A stretch of 64,000 bases of DNA from Enterococcus sp. 9E7_DIV0242 (GCF_002140975.2 NZ_CP147247.1:3895001-3959000); one strand, 5' to 3'. Counted from the first letter of the stretch, positions 26,517-37,721 are shown. Notes: generated by a model from the sequence alone, not told the origin. Translations and numbers: made by a program.

Positions 26517-27122
26517 GTTTTTATTATATAGTTGTTATTAACTAAGGAATGGGCAAAGAAAAAACCCTTCATACCACACACTAATATGAAGGGAAACACA
26601 ATATGAAATCTAAGATTGAATATATAATAGCATGAAAAAAAGTTTTTCTCAATATTTTTGCTCATTTTGTAAAACTGTGAGAGAAATGTAAGTTTAATCT
26701 AACTGAATTGGTGGCTGTTTCTAATTATCGAACAAAAATATACGGTTATTGATTTTATTATGTTTCATCTGATGTCAAAAAATCTTATTTGTATCAAAAA
26801 ATTATATATGTTTCATTTTTGACAAATAGAAATAAATACATATATAATTGTTTGTAATATATAAATTGTATATTTTGAGTATAAAATAATTGAAGTAAAG
26901 AAGCTATTACCCTTAAAAGGTATATAATAACAGTTTGTCTTTTTCAAAAAATTAGATAAATGCTAAAAAATATGATAATTAAATTACTTAAAATTAATGT
27001 ATAATTACATTCGTGCAACTATATATTTCTTTAAGGGTAAAGTTAAGTTTTTACAGGGAGATAGGGAATTATTACTTCGAAAAAAGTGTTTATAAATGAT
27101 AAGAAGGAAGGTAGTTTAACCA
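26517..27122. other. 606-bp AT-rich leader before the giant surface-protein gene
   Basis: It starts with the right IS target duplication. A hairpin CCCTTCATA/TATGAAGGG (26565-26593) carries T6 on its minus-strand side. Directly after it the 20 bases at 26591-26610 recur exactly upstream of the WxL adhesin (56887-56906); in both places they include an ATG opening a short frame, here ten codons (26603-26635). The remainder (26640-27100) is over 75 percent A+T with several TATAAT-like tracts, suggesting a long untranslated leader. No tRNA or convincing gene was seen. Confidence 0.6.
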
Positions 27123-30100
27123 ATGAAATATTCATGGAAAAAAAGCTCGTTTAAGTTTTTATTGTACTCGAGTACATTGATCGTCGGGACAACAAATCCT
27201 ATCAGTTCATTAGTTGCAATTGCGCAATCAAGTGATACAGAAGTTCAGCAGGGAATGCAGCGCGATTACCAGTCAGCGCTAAATGCATATAATACTGCTA
27301 AAACAGATTATGAAACAACTTTGGGTAACTATAATGCTGCGTTGGGAACATATAATACCGCTAAAGCGGATGCAGATACAAAATTCGAATCGGCAGAAGT
27401 GCTGAGAAAAGAACTCGATACATTAAAAGCTGAGTATGCAACAAAACTAGCAGAATTTGAACCAATTGCTAAAGCATACGAGGAAACAAGAGTAGCATAT
27501 GAGCAAAATAAAACAGAGTACGAATCAAGTGTCGCGAGCTATAATCAAGAAAAATTGGCATATGAAACAAAGCAAGCTGCCTATCTAGTGCTAAAAGCAG
27601 ATTATGATAGTGTAAAATCGACCTACGAATCAGCAGTATCTGATTATGAAGCAGCGAAAAGTCTGGTGGAAACTGAAAGAAATAATTATGAATCATTGCG
27701 CACTCAGTATGAAGAAAAGCGTACGGCATACGAAGACGCTGCAGCGATCTACGAGGCTATTAAAACAGACTACAATGAAGCGAAAGTTACTTATGCAAAT
27801 AATTTGGCAGATTATGATACACAAAAACAAGTATATGAAAATCTGTTAAGTGCGTATGACAGTAAGAAAACTGTTTATGAATCAGCAGCAGCCGATTTTG
27901 ATTTGGCAACTGTTACATATAATGATTTAAAAAATGACTTGGAAACTTCCCAATCAGCATATGAGGCAGACAAGGCTGTTTATGACCAATTATAAAGATA
28001 TTGCTGCTGCATATGATCTATCTAAGGATAACTATCTTGTTGAAAAAGCAGCTTATGAAGCGGATTTATCAGCTTTAGAAACATCAATTACGGACTATGA
28101 GCAAAAGCTGGCAGACTATGATCAGATTAAAACAACCTATACAACAACAAAAGCAGCCTATGAAACAGCTAAGGCAGATTATGATGTTTTAGCTACTCAA
28201 GTAACTGATTTGGCGACTGAGTACGAAGCAGAGAAAACAGCCTATGAAGCGGAAAAACAAAGCTACGATGTTAAAACAGCTGCTTATGAGTTAGCAACGA
28301 ATGACTATAATCAGCAAAAAGCTGTTTATGATAATCAACTTTCCTCTTACGAAACAAAGTTGGCGGAGTATAACACAAAACGTACGGAAGCTGAAGCTAT
28401 ATTGAAGCAATATGATGAAGGGACTGTCGAATATGCGACAGCACTAGCAGCATATAATGAAAATACACAGCGCTATAATGAGACAAAAACGAACCATGAT
28501 ACAGTACAACAGCAATTATCAGCTTTGAAAACTCATTATGAAACTGTTCAAGCAGAATATGCGATTGTACAGGAGAACTACCAAACTATTTCAGCCTCTT
28601 ACCAAGCAATAAAACAAAAATATGATACTCTTGTTGAGAAACGCGATCAAATGCAAAATGATTATCAAACATTGGAAGCTGAGTACCAAGCAATCAGTGT
28701 TGACTATGATCAGGTAATGGCTGTTTATGCTGATACAGAAACGGCTTATCAGGCTGTGGTTTCTGAAACAGCAGAAGTGAAAGCGCAATTTGATCAGCTG
28801 ACACTAACTTATGAAGCTGTCAAAGCAGAGTATGATGGTGCAAAATTGACTTTTGATAACGTTGAAGCCAAATTTAACGAAACCAATACAACTTACGAAA
28901 CAGTCAACGGGCAATTTGAGACTGCTCGAGCAGAATATGATCGTCTATTTTTGATTCAGCAAGCATTACGCATTGAATTAGGTGAGTTGGAAGCTGAATG
29001 TGCTCAGGTAGGAGCAGAATTTGCTGCATTAGAAACAATTTTGCAGAATGTAAAAAATGAGTATACAACGCTTGAAACACAATACAATGAAGCAAAAGAT
29101 CAGTATAATGACCTTGACCAACAATTGACTTCACTTGAAGTTGAACGTGTTGCTGCAGAAAACGCATATACTAGCGCGCAACAAGCAATCGATGATTTAA
29201 AAGTAATCTATAATCAACGAAAAACAGAGTATGATGCTTTAGCTGCCTACTATGTCAGTGTGAAAGAACAGTATGACCAAGTTCATGGGCAATACTTACT
29301 TACAACAAGTAAATTTACGCAAGTTAGTTTGAAGTATACGGCACATGAAGCAGAATTCAATAAAGTTTCTACGATGTATACAAATGCAGATACATTACTT
29401 ACAGCCTTGAACACAAAACAAACCGAAGCACAGAATAAATATATTGCTGCGAACGGGGCGTGGAAATTGGCAGATGACTCATATGAAGCTGCAAAGATAT
29501 TGCTAGAAGATTTGGAGGAAGACCGTGTTAAAGCAATGGAAAAATACGGAAAACTTCAAACTGCGTATGATCAAGCTGAACTTGAATATAAAACTGCCAG
29601 AGAGCCTTATGAAATTGCAAAAGCTGCGTATGACAAAGCGAAAGCAGCAGAAACTGTTATTAATAATGCTGTTGACGATATGAATACTACTCTGGCAAGC
29701 TTTCCAAGTGGGGATATTATCCAAGGGAATGTTACCACTATTTCAACTTTATTAGCTGATTGGCAAGTAAAATATGATGCGGCAAAAGTAGCATTAGATA
29801 ATGCTTATGCAGATTCATGGCCAATTATCGAGGCTTATGAAGTAGCAAATGAGACGTACAAACAAGATCCATTTAATGTTAATCCATTGGATAAGGTTTA
29901 TGATCCAGATGGATTTGGAGATAGCTTGAGGGATTACATTCAAGAAGTTGAAGATGCGACGCATGAAAATATGGAAACAGCTAAAGCATATGAAAAATTT
30001 TATCAAGCATATCAAATATACTTGGATGATTATGCTGATTACCGAGAAGCTTGGAAGGTAGGTAATGTAGGAGATCCAGCTAACGATTTACTAACAATTT

Positions 30101-31431
30101 GGCAACCGACAATTAATTCTTTGCGTATACAGGATCGGAATTATGGTATTTTAGGATATACAGTGGCAGAATTACAATCAATGAATACAGTAGCCGAATT
30201 AGATGCATTTATAGCGACATATGAGGCCAAAGGACTTGAAGCACTTAACAATATTTCTTCCTATATTGACGATTATATAAAGTTGGTTGATGATGGTTGG
30301 ACTACAGATCAATTAAGATTACAATCTGAAATAAATGATTTCAAAGATAGTACAGGAATAGATGTTTTTAGTTATTTTGATGATAGAATGCTTACTACTA
30401 ACGTAGTTGATATGTACGATCAATTGCTATCAGCCTACAATAAAAACGTTAACTATCTTAAATTGAATGCGTTGAGATATCAATATTACGCGGTAAGTGT
30501 GTATGACTGGATTACTACCGTTAATAATAATTACTCAGGATTTGATGGTAGCTTAGGTGGTCAACCACTTCCGGATGCAGTAATAATACCAGTTTTCTCT
30601 CCGAAAACAGTTACTGCTATTTCAACCCCCTTAGAAGTTTATCCGGTTGATTCTCCCAACATTCCAGATGTACCAGAAATGTCTGATGCGCCAGTAGAAC
30701 CGAAAGGGATTACTGATCCGAAGTCTGTATCTAACATCACACCTCATACAATCACGGTGACTGAGCGAACTGCTAAATCAGCATTGACAGTTATGGATGT
30801 TGAAGATGTAGTTGAACCAGCGAAGAGCTCTGTGCAGACAACAGCTCCTTTAGCTGATGTAGCTGGACCTGGACAATCACAAGCTGTAGAAGATACGACT
30901 TGGGGCAGTGAAGAAGCGGATGGCGATTTCACGCAACCAACTGCACCTACGGATGTGAATGATATTGAGGATGTAACGAACGTTACTCCTGTAGAACCTC
31001 CGGTTGTTGTTGAACCAGCTCCTGAGCCAATTGCTCCGGTTATTCCAGATGTTGTTGCACCAGAAGAGGTGACACCAACAACACCACCAGTGGAACAGAC
31101 TGTCATTATTGAAGAAACTGTTGCACCAGCTGCACCGGAAATGGTAACTTTGAGCAATCAGCCGACTGCGCCGACAAACGTAGCTAAACCTGTAGAGAAA
31201 GCTCTACCGGAGACTGTTACAACTGTTACAACTACTGTGAATACGCCGGTGACGAACCAATTGCCAACGACTGGAACAACACCAGCAACTGCAGCTGACA
31301 GAAAAATGTTGCCAAATACTGGATCAGAAGATTCGGCAGCAGCGCAGGGAATGGGATTATTTGCAACAGGGTTAGCCGGTTCCTTGATGTTCTGGAGAAG
31401 AAAAGGCAAACATGAGAAGAAAGCTAAATAA
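27123..31431 (+). pseudogene. Giant tyrosine-heptad LPXTG surface protein, single frameshift
   Basis: Frame 27123-27995 encodes a signal peptide (hydrophobic stretch, AIAQ cleavage near residue 36) and coiled-coil repeats. At 27990 one extra T shifts the frame to TAA; the same repeats continue in frame 27991-31431. Joined, the protein is about 1435 residues. For ~900 residues tyrosines recur every seventh position (AYNTAKTDYETTLGNY). A globular region of ~300 residues follows, then a Pro/Val/Glu/Thr-rich stalk and LPNTG plus hydrophobic anchor and KHEKKAK tail; LPTTG occurs 17 residues earlier. It resembles the Ala-rich helical region of streptococcal antigen I/II in texture only. GGAAGG precedes ATG 27123. 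The frameshift could be real, phase-variable or an assembly error. Confidence 0.8.
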
Positions 31432-31585
31432 GTGATGAAGCAATCAATATGATTACTTATTGACTGAAAATGACCTGTTTTTAAATAAGAGTTCTGTTAT
31501 TTAATTTAAAAGCTTTTTTTGAAGCTTGATTTATTTCGAAAGAATAGAATCGAAGAGGATCTCTGTAAAAAGTGGAAAATAGTAA

Positions 31586-31622
31586 AAAGGTATGGACGAC
31601 TGCGATAGCTGTCCATACCTTT
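31586..31622. terminator. Hairpin terminator after the surface-protein gene
   Basis: A perfect stem, AAAGGTATGGAC / GTCCATACCTTT (arms at 31587-31598 and 31611-31622), lies 155 bases after the stop. The U tract is better on the minus transcript (T5) than on the plus transcript, so it may work in both directions. Confidence 0.65.
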
Positions 31623-31718
31623 GATTTTCTCGAAGACTAGGTAAACTTTATTGAGTAATTCTTTAGAAATAGACTACAGGAACTAGCTATTTCTATAAAA
31701 ATTAGGTACAATAAAAAA

Positions 31719-31824
31719 TGTTAGTACTTCGGTACTGGCAAAGGGCAACTTGGATAGAGAGTGGCAGCTTTCTATACAAGGCTTCATCATTTGGTTGGCG
31801 CCGGTGATGGAGTGCCTTTTTTTG
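31719..31824 (+). ncRNA. Candidate structured RNA element, copy 1, with T7 terminator
   Basis: The order is TGTTAGTA (31719), helix 1 (31750-31779, 12 bp with one mismatch, loop TGGCAG), then GGCTTC opening helix 2 (31780-31816, loop TTGGCG) that closes with GAGTGCC and runs into T7. Helix 2 plus T tract looks like an intrinsic terminator. All the conserved blocks recur in order in copy 2 at 32095-32182, with different but still complementary helix arms. A possible -10 (TACAAT) lies at 31707. No known riboswitch or sRNA class was recognised. Confidence 0.6.
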
Positions 31825-31962
31825 TTTTTGCAGTTAGATACAAGTGAACAGAATAGGGTTGATAGGTGATGGGTCTTATAGGGAGATCTGTTTTAAGTAT
31901 CTGCTACTCATTTTCCTGCTTGTTACAAAGAATACTCTTCGATAACTAGCAGGATAGAAAAA

Positions 31963-31995
31963 ACGGTATCAGGAGCAACCTGATACCGTCAATAA
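31963..31995 (-). terminator. Leftward terminator-like hairpin
   Basis: CGGTATCAGG (31965-31974) pairs perfectly with CCTGATACCG (31980-31989). On the minus strand the stem is followed by six U residues, so it would terminate leftward transcription. No minus-strand gene is evident to its right up to glpK. Confidence 0.6.
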
Positions 31996-32094
31996 TATAC
32001 AACAAACACAGCTTCAATTATCTGAAATCAGGAAAAGGGGTAAACCTTTAAACGAACGTTTTCAGATACATAAAGACTCTCAAAGAGTGATGGA

Positions 32095-32182
32095 TGTTAG
32101 TAACTATTGGCATCTGTATCAACAGTGGCAGCTGTTCGTACAAGGCTTCCGCTTTTCGGTTGGCGCCGAAAAGAGAAGTGCC
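32095..32182 (+). ncRNA. Candidate structured RNA element, copy 2
   Basis: TGTTAGTA (32095-32102), helix 1 TGTATCAACAG / CTGTTCGTACA (32115-32142, loop TGGCAG), ACAAGGCTTC, then helix 2 with arms CTTTTCGG / CCGAAAAG around loop TTGGCG, closed by GAAGTGCC (32175-32182). The loops and single strands match copy 1, while the stems have changed on both sides. It lacks a T tract and lies about 340 bases before glpK, so it might be a 5' leader element rather than a free RNA. Confidence 0.6.
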
Positions 32183-32485
32183 ATGCTTATTTATGTCAAT
32201 GCGCTTATTTCTATCCTACTTCCTCAGTATACCTAAAGAAGCTTTCATTCGCAATATAAATATGGATTTATCCTGAGCTATAAGTCTGATAATTTTTTCT
32301 TATGGCGTATATTAATGTGATAGGTGGAACAACCATGTTTGTCGATCTCAATGAATGAAGGGGTTAATTGAAAGAAATTGTGTAGTGATCTATAGAAACA
32401 AGTAAGTAGAAGTGTTGATTCATAAAAGTGAGTGTAAATTATTTTCAAAAGATGATTTACACGTCCGATTCTTTTATAATAATAA

Positions 32486-34030
<1,545 letters not shown>

Positions 34031-34166
34031 AGTATCTGTGCTGTGATTTTCATTTGATTGGTACAGCCATTATGGTAAGCAGTAAATAATAGTTTGATGA
34101 AGAAGTTAGAATATGTGTGTGAACCGGGGGCTTCACTTTCTTATTCGTACATGGTACCATTTGAAG

Positions 34167-34189
34167 TGAAAGTAAATAAAAGCAAATGA
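34167..34189. promoter_or_regulatory. Candidate DeoR-family operator before the regulator
   Basis: TGAAAGTAAA (34167-34176) and AAAAGCAAATGA (34178-34189). Both words recur as reverse complements at 35071-35089, before deoC. Two shared words in the only two promoter regions of the cluster suggest a common protein-binding site; which protein binds is inferred from the neighbouring regulator gene. Confidence 0.45.
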
Positions 34190-34203
34190 TAGGGTGTAAT
34201 AAA

Positions 34204-34983
34204 ATGGATGAGAACAAGTTTATGTATGCAGAGGAGCGAAAAACAGAAATTCTGCGGCTTTTAGATGAGCAAGAACGTGTTCAGGTAGCTGATTTAGTGG
34301 AGCTGTTCCAAGTCTCCGGCAGTACGATTCGAACGGACATGCGAGAGTTGGAAAAGGAACATCAGTTGACACGAACACATGGCGGGGCAATTCGCAATCC
34401 TCAACGAAGTTTTGAGGATAAGCCGAAGGTCAGAGCTCTTACAGACGAGAAACGACGAATTGCTCGAAAAGCTGTTACTTTACTGAATGATGGTGATTCT
34501 TTAGTAATCGACACAGGTACCTCTTGTCTCGCTTTCGCAGAAGCCTTGCTCTATAGTTCTGTGAAATCGTTGAGAATCCTGACCTATGATCTCCAAATTG
34601 CCTCTATGCTAAGTGAAGAAACAGACCATGAAATCTGTTTGATTGGTGGGGTTGTACGAAATGGCTTTCAGTATGCTGCTGGTGAAATGGTGATTGAATC
34701 GTTGCGGACTTTTCTAGTTGATAAAGCGATTATTGGGACGACTTCATTTTCCATAAAAAAGGGTTATTCTACGCCAAATATCGGAACAGCCGAACTAAAG
34801 AAAGTGTTGTTTTCGATTGCTGATCAAAAACTGATGCTTTGCGAATCAAGTAAAATCGGTAAGGATAGTTTCAAGTTGTTTGGGTTACCGGGAGATACGG
34901 ATGTTTTCATCACTGACACAAATATTAGTAAGGACGATTATGAACAGCTGAAGCAGCAGCAAATAACAGTGATTACTGCTTGA
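34204..34983 (+). CDS. DeoR-family sugar-responsive transcriptional regulator
   Basis: A 259-residue regulator. The N-terminal winged helix (RKTEILRLLDEQERVQVADL, SGSTIRTDMRELE, RTHGGAI) is followed by a DeoR sensor domain of the ISOCOT fold, which in the family binds a phosphorylated sugar (DTGTSCLAFAEAL, GTTSFSIKKGYST). ATG 34204 is chosen over 34186 because AGGGTG lies before it. It sits upstream of deoC and the PTS genes. The 12-mer AAAAGCAAATGA, together with TGAAAGTAAA, occurs before this gene and, inverted, before deoC, and may mark its operators. Confidence 0.85.
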   Translation: MDENKFMYAEERKTEILRLLDEQERVQVADLVELFQVSGSTIRTDMRELEKEHQLTRTHGGAIRNPQRSFEDKPKVRALTDEKRRIARKAVTLLNDGDSLVIDTGTSCLAFAEALLYSSVKSLRILTYDLQIASMLSEETDHEICLIGGVVRNGFQYAAGEMVIESLRTFLVDKAIIGTTSFSIKKGYSTPNIGTAELKKVLFSIADQKLMLCESSKIGKDSFKLFGLPGDTDVFITDTNISKDDYEQLKQQQITVITA

Positions 34984-35070
34984 TTGCTGTATTGAAAATT
35001 TAAATAATAGCTATTATTAGAGTGAGAATCAGTGATTCTTGCTCTTTTTTTGATTGTAAACGAAAATCGC

Positions 35071-35122
35071 TTTACTTTCATTTGCTTTTATATGTTGACA
35101 AAATGAAAATAAGTGATAAAAT
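35071..35122 (+). promoter_or_regulatory. deoC-PTS operon promoter with candidate operator
   Basis: TTGACA (35095-35100), 16 bases, TAAAAT (35117-35122). Directly upstream, TTTACTTTCA (35071-35080) and TCATTTGCTTTT (35078-35089) are the complements of words found before the regulator gene. A degenerate CcpA-like sequence TGTAAACG begins at about 35055 but matches only half of the cre consensus. Confidence 0.6.
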
Positions 35123-35153
35123 GAAAACGAATTCAAATTTAGGAGGAATTTCA

Positions 35154-35849
35154 ATGACATTTCAATTAACGGTAGAAGAGCTGGCTAATCTAATCGATCA
35201 CACATTACTTAAAGCTGACGCGGTACGTACAGGGTTTGAACAATTATGCAGGGAAGCAGATCAGTATGGCTTCAAAATGGTCGCAATCAATTCAGCGCCG
35301 GTTCGCTTATGTGCGAAGATGTTGGAAGATAGTCCGGTGCATGTTGGAGCAGCAATCGGGTTTCCATTGGGACAGACAACGATCGAGTCGAAAGTTTTTG
35401 AGGTAGAAAATGCAGTTGAGAATGGAGCGGATGAGATTGACTACGTTATCAACATTCGTGAGCTGAAAGATGGCAATCGAGCATATATTAGGAATGAAAT
35501 GGAGCGTATCGTTGCGGTCTGTAGAGAGCATCATATATTGAGTAAGGTCATTCTTGAGAATTGCTATCTAACAGAGGCTGAAAAACGTGAGGTGTGTGAA
35601 ATTGCAAAGGAGGTAAGACCGGATTTTGTAAAAACCTCTACGGGTTTTGGAACGGGTGGTGCGACAGTGGAGGATGTTCGTTTGATGAAGTCGATTGTTG
35701 GCAATGAAGTGAAAGTGAAAGCGGCTGGAGGTATACGTGATTTTGCTACTGCGAAAGCTATGGTGGAAGCAGGTGCGGAACGACTTGGAACGAGCGCAGG
35801 TATTTCAATTGTTGAAGAATACAAAGCGTTGGTTATGGAGGAAAGCTAA
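35154..35849 (+). CDS. deoC: Deoxyribose-phosphate aldolase family enzyme
   Basis: A 231-residue class I aldolase. The Schiff-base lysine is in DFVKTSTGFG, the second lysine in VKVKAAGGIRD, and the N-terminal motif is LIDHTLLKADA. In the family it splits 2-deoxyribose 5-phosphate into acetaldehyde and glyceraldehyde 3-phosphate. ATG 35154 with AGGAGG before it is chosen over the longer frame from 35022, which would span the promoter. Here it abuts PTS genes and two dehydrogenases rather than nucleoside phosphorylases, so its real substrate may be another deoxy-sugar or polyol phosphate. Confidence 0.85.
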   Translation: MTFQLTVEELANLIDHTLLKADAVRTGFEQLCREADQYGFKMVAINSAPVRLCAKMLEDSPVHVGAAIGFPLGQTTIESKVFEVENAVENGADEIDYVINIRELKDGNRAYIRNEMERIVAVCREHHILSKVILENCYLTEAEKREVCEIAKEVRPDFVKTSTGFGTGGATVEDVRLMKSIVGNEVKVKAAGGIRDFATAKAMVEAGAERLGTSAGISIVEEYKALVMEES

Positions 35850-36296
35850 ATGGGACTTAAGGAGCTAATGACAGAAGAAACAATTGTTTTGGATATGGAT
35901 AGTCATTCTAAGATGGAGGGGATCGAAGAACTTGCAGGAAGGATGGCAGAAATTGGTAGGGTAACTGATTTGAAAAGCTATCTAGCTGCAGTGATGAAAC
36001 GGGAAGCAGAAGCAACAACAGGAATCGGATTTGGTGTTGGGATTCCTCATGGCAAATCAAAGGCAGTTTCATCTCCAACGTTGGGATTTGGCCGTAGTAA
36101 AGAGGGGATCAGTTATGATTCAATGGATGGTAAACCGGTGCATTTATTATTTTTGATTGCTGTTCCTGAAAACTCTGATAATGAGCATTTGCGGATTTTA
36201 AGTCAGTTGTCACGGAAGTTGATGCATCAGGACATCAGGGATCGTTTGATGCATGCGGCTGATGCAGAAGAGATTTATTCGATTATTGATGAATAG
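35850..36296 (+). CDS. PTS fructose-family EIIA component
   Basis: A 148-residue EIIA of the PtsN/fructose type. The phosphorylated His is in GVGIPHGKSKAV. The start codon immediately follows the deoC stop. It takes phosphate from HPr and passes it to the EIIB domain of the next gene. It lies in the cytoplasm. Confidence 0.88.
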   Translation: MGLKELMTEETIVLDMDSHSKMEGIEELAGRMAEIGRVTDLKSYLAAVMKREAEATTGIGFGVGIPHGKSKAVSSPTLGFGRSKEGISYDSMDGKPVHLLFLIAVPENSDNEHLRILSQLSRKLMHQDIRDRLMHAADAEEIYSIIDE

Positions 36297-36310
36297 AAGG
36301 AGGAAAAAAG

Positions 36311-37690
36311 ATGAAAATTGTTGCAATCACCTCGTGTTCTACTGGAATTGCCCACACGTATATGGCTGCTGAAAATCTGGAAATTGCTGCGAAGGAAAAA
36401 GGATACGAAATAAAGGTTGAGACGCAAGGGTCGATAGGTGCTGAAAATGTGCTGACTGCAGAGGAGATCGCTGCAGCAGATGCAGTCGTGATTGCTGCAA
36501 GTACAACGGTCAACAAAGAGCGTTTCAACGGAAAACGTTTGATAGAAGTAGATGTCAATGAAGCTATCAATGACGGACCCAATTTATTGGAGCGTTCTCT
36601 TGTTGCACCCGCGTATCAAGGATCAACCTCTAAAGGAGAACAGACAGAGACAAAACAACAATCAAAAGGAATATATAGCCATTTGATGACGGGTGTTTCC
36701 TATATGATTCCTTTTGTGGTTGCAGGAGGTCTATGTATTGCTTTGGCATTTGCTTTCGGCGGGATCAATGCAGAGGGAGAAGTCGCTCAGACGATCAATG
36801 AGCTTGGAGGAATCGCAATGGGACTGATGTGGCCGATTTTAGGCGGCTATGTCGCATTTTCAATTGCAGATCGACCGGGTTTGGTGCCTGGGATGGTTGC
36901 CGGAATGGTTGCATCAGGAATGAATGCTGGATTTCTTGGTGCATTGCTAGGTGGATTCCTAGCTGGTTATACAATTCTTGTATTAAAGAAATTCCTGAAG
37001 CTTCCAGCTGCTTTTTCCGGGTTGCTTCCAGTGTTGATTCTGCCAATCCTTTCAGTTTTGATCGTTGGTGGGATTATGAAATTTGTTGTTGGGGTGCCAA
37101 TTACTGCAATCAATGAAGGAATCATGAATTGGTTGAATAGTCTGACCGGAATCAACTCTGTTTTGTTAGGACTGATCCTTGGTGCCATGATGGCTATTGA
37201 TTTGGCGGGTCCAGTAGGGAAAGCGGCCTATTTCTTCGGTGTCGCGTCTTTGACGAATTTGGCTGCTGGAGAGACAAGTACAATTATGGCAGCTGTCATG
37301 GTTTCAGGAATGGTCCCTCCTTTGGCGATGGCTTTATCGTCAACCGTTCTTGGCAAGCAACTTTATACTAACGAAGAGCGCGAAGCTGGAAAGTCGGCAT
37401 GGGTGTTGGGCCTCTCCTTTATTTCTGAGGGAGCAATTCCTTTCGCAGCAGCTGATCCGCTCCGTGTACTGGGATCAGTGACAATCGGTTCTGCATTAAC
37501 AGGTGCGCTTTCAATGCTATTTAATTGTGGTATTGCAGTTCCGCATGGAGGGTTCTTTGTATTTCTGATTCCCGGAGCTGTGTCTAATGTATTCTTCTAT
37601 ATCATAGCGTTGGCAGTAGGGACAGCAGTTAGTGGATTTCTAGTAACAGCGGTTAAGCTGGCAAGTGCAAAAAAGCGTGAACAGGCGTGA
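36311..37690 (+). CDS. PTS fructose-family EIIBC component
   Basis: A 459-residue membrane protein. The N-terminal EIIB domain (residues 1-100) has the phosphorylated Cys in CSTGIAHTYMAAE; a linker precedes the EIIC domain with about nine to ten hydrophobic segments and PFAAADPLRV near the C-terminus. It imports and phosphorylates a fructose-like sugar or polyol. AAGGAGG stands before the ATG. It is 14 bases after EIIA and followed by the dehydrogenases. Confidence 0.88.
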   Translation: MKIVAITSCSTGIAHTYMAAENLEIAAKEKGYEIKVETQGSIGAENVLTAEEIAAADAVVIAASTTVNKERFNGKRLIEVDVNEAINDGPNLLERSLVAPAYQGSTSKGEQTETKQQSKGIYSHLMTGVSYMIPFVVAGGLCIALAFAFGGINAEGEVAQTINELGGIAMGLMWPILGGYVAFSIADRPGLVPGMVAGMVASGMNAGFLGALLGGFLAGYTILVLKKFLKLPAAFSGLLPVLILPILSVLIVGGIMKFVVGVPITAINEGIMNWLNSLTGINSVLLGLILGAMMAIDLAGPVGKAAYFFGVASLTNLAAGETSTIMAAVMVSGMVPPLAMALSSTVLGKQLYTNEEREAGKSAWVLGLSFISEGAIPFAAADPLRVLGSVTIGSALTGALSMLFNCGIAVPHGGFFVFLIPGAVSNVFFYIIALAVGTAVSGFLVTAVKLASAKKREQA

Positions 37691-37721
37691 AAAAAACTTT
37701 TATGACGTGGAGGAACGGAAA

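Noticed and set aside
26565..26593. Terminator for plus-strand transcripts right of the IS
   Set aside because: The T tract is on the minus-strand side only; on the plus strand the hairpin is followed by GGGAAACAC.
30744..31409. Long minus-strand frames opposite the stalk of the LPXTG protein
   Set aside because: They mirror the Val/Pro/Thr-rich repeats and have Ser/Thr/Val-rich composition typical of antisense shadows.
32041..32066. CcpA cre site before glpK
   Set aside because: TGAAAACGTT read on the minus strand fits the first ten cre positions but the last four do not match.
31719..32182. tracrRNA or retron RNA
   Set aside because: The ACAAGGCTTC block loosely recalls tracrRNA, but there is no anti-repeat, no cas9 and no reverse transcriptase in the window.
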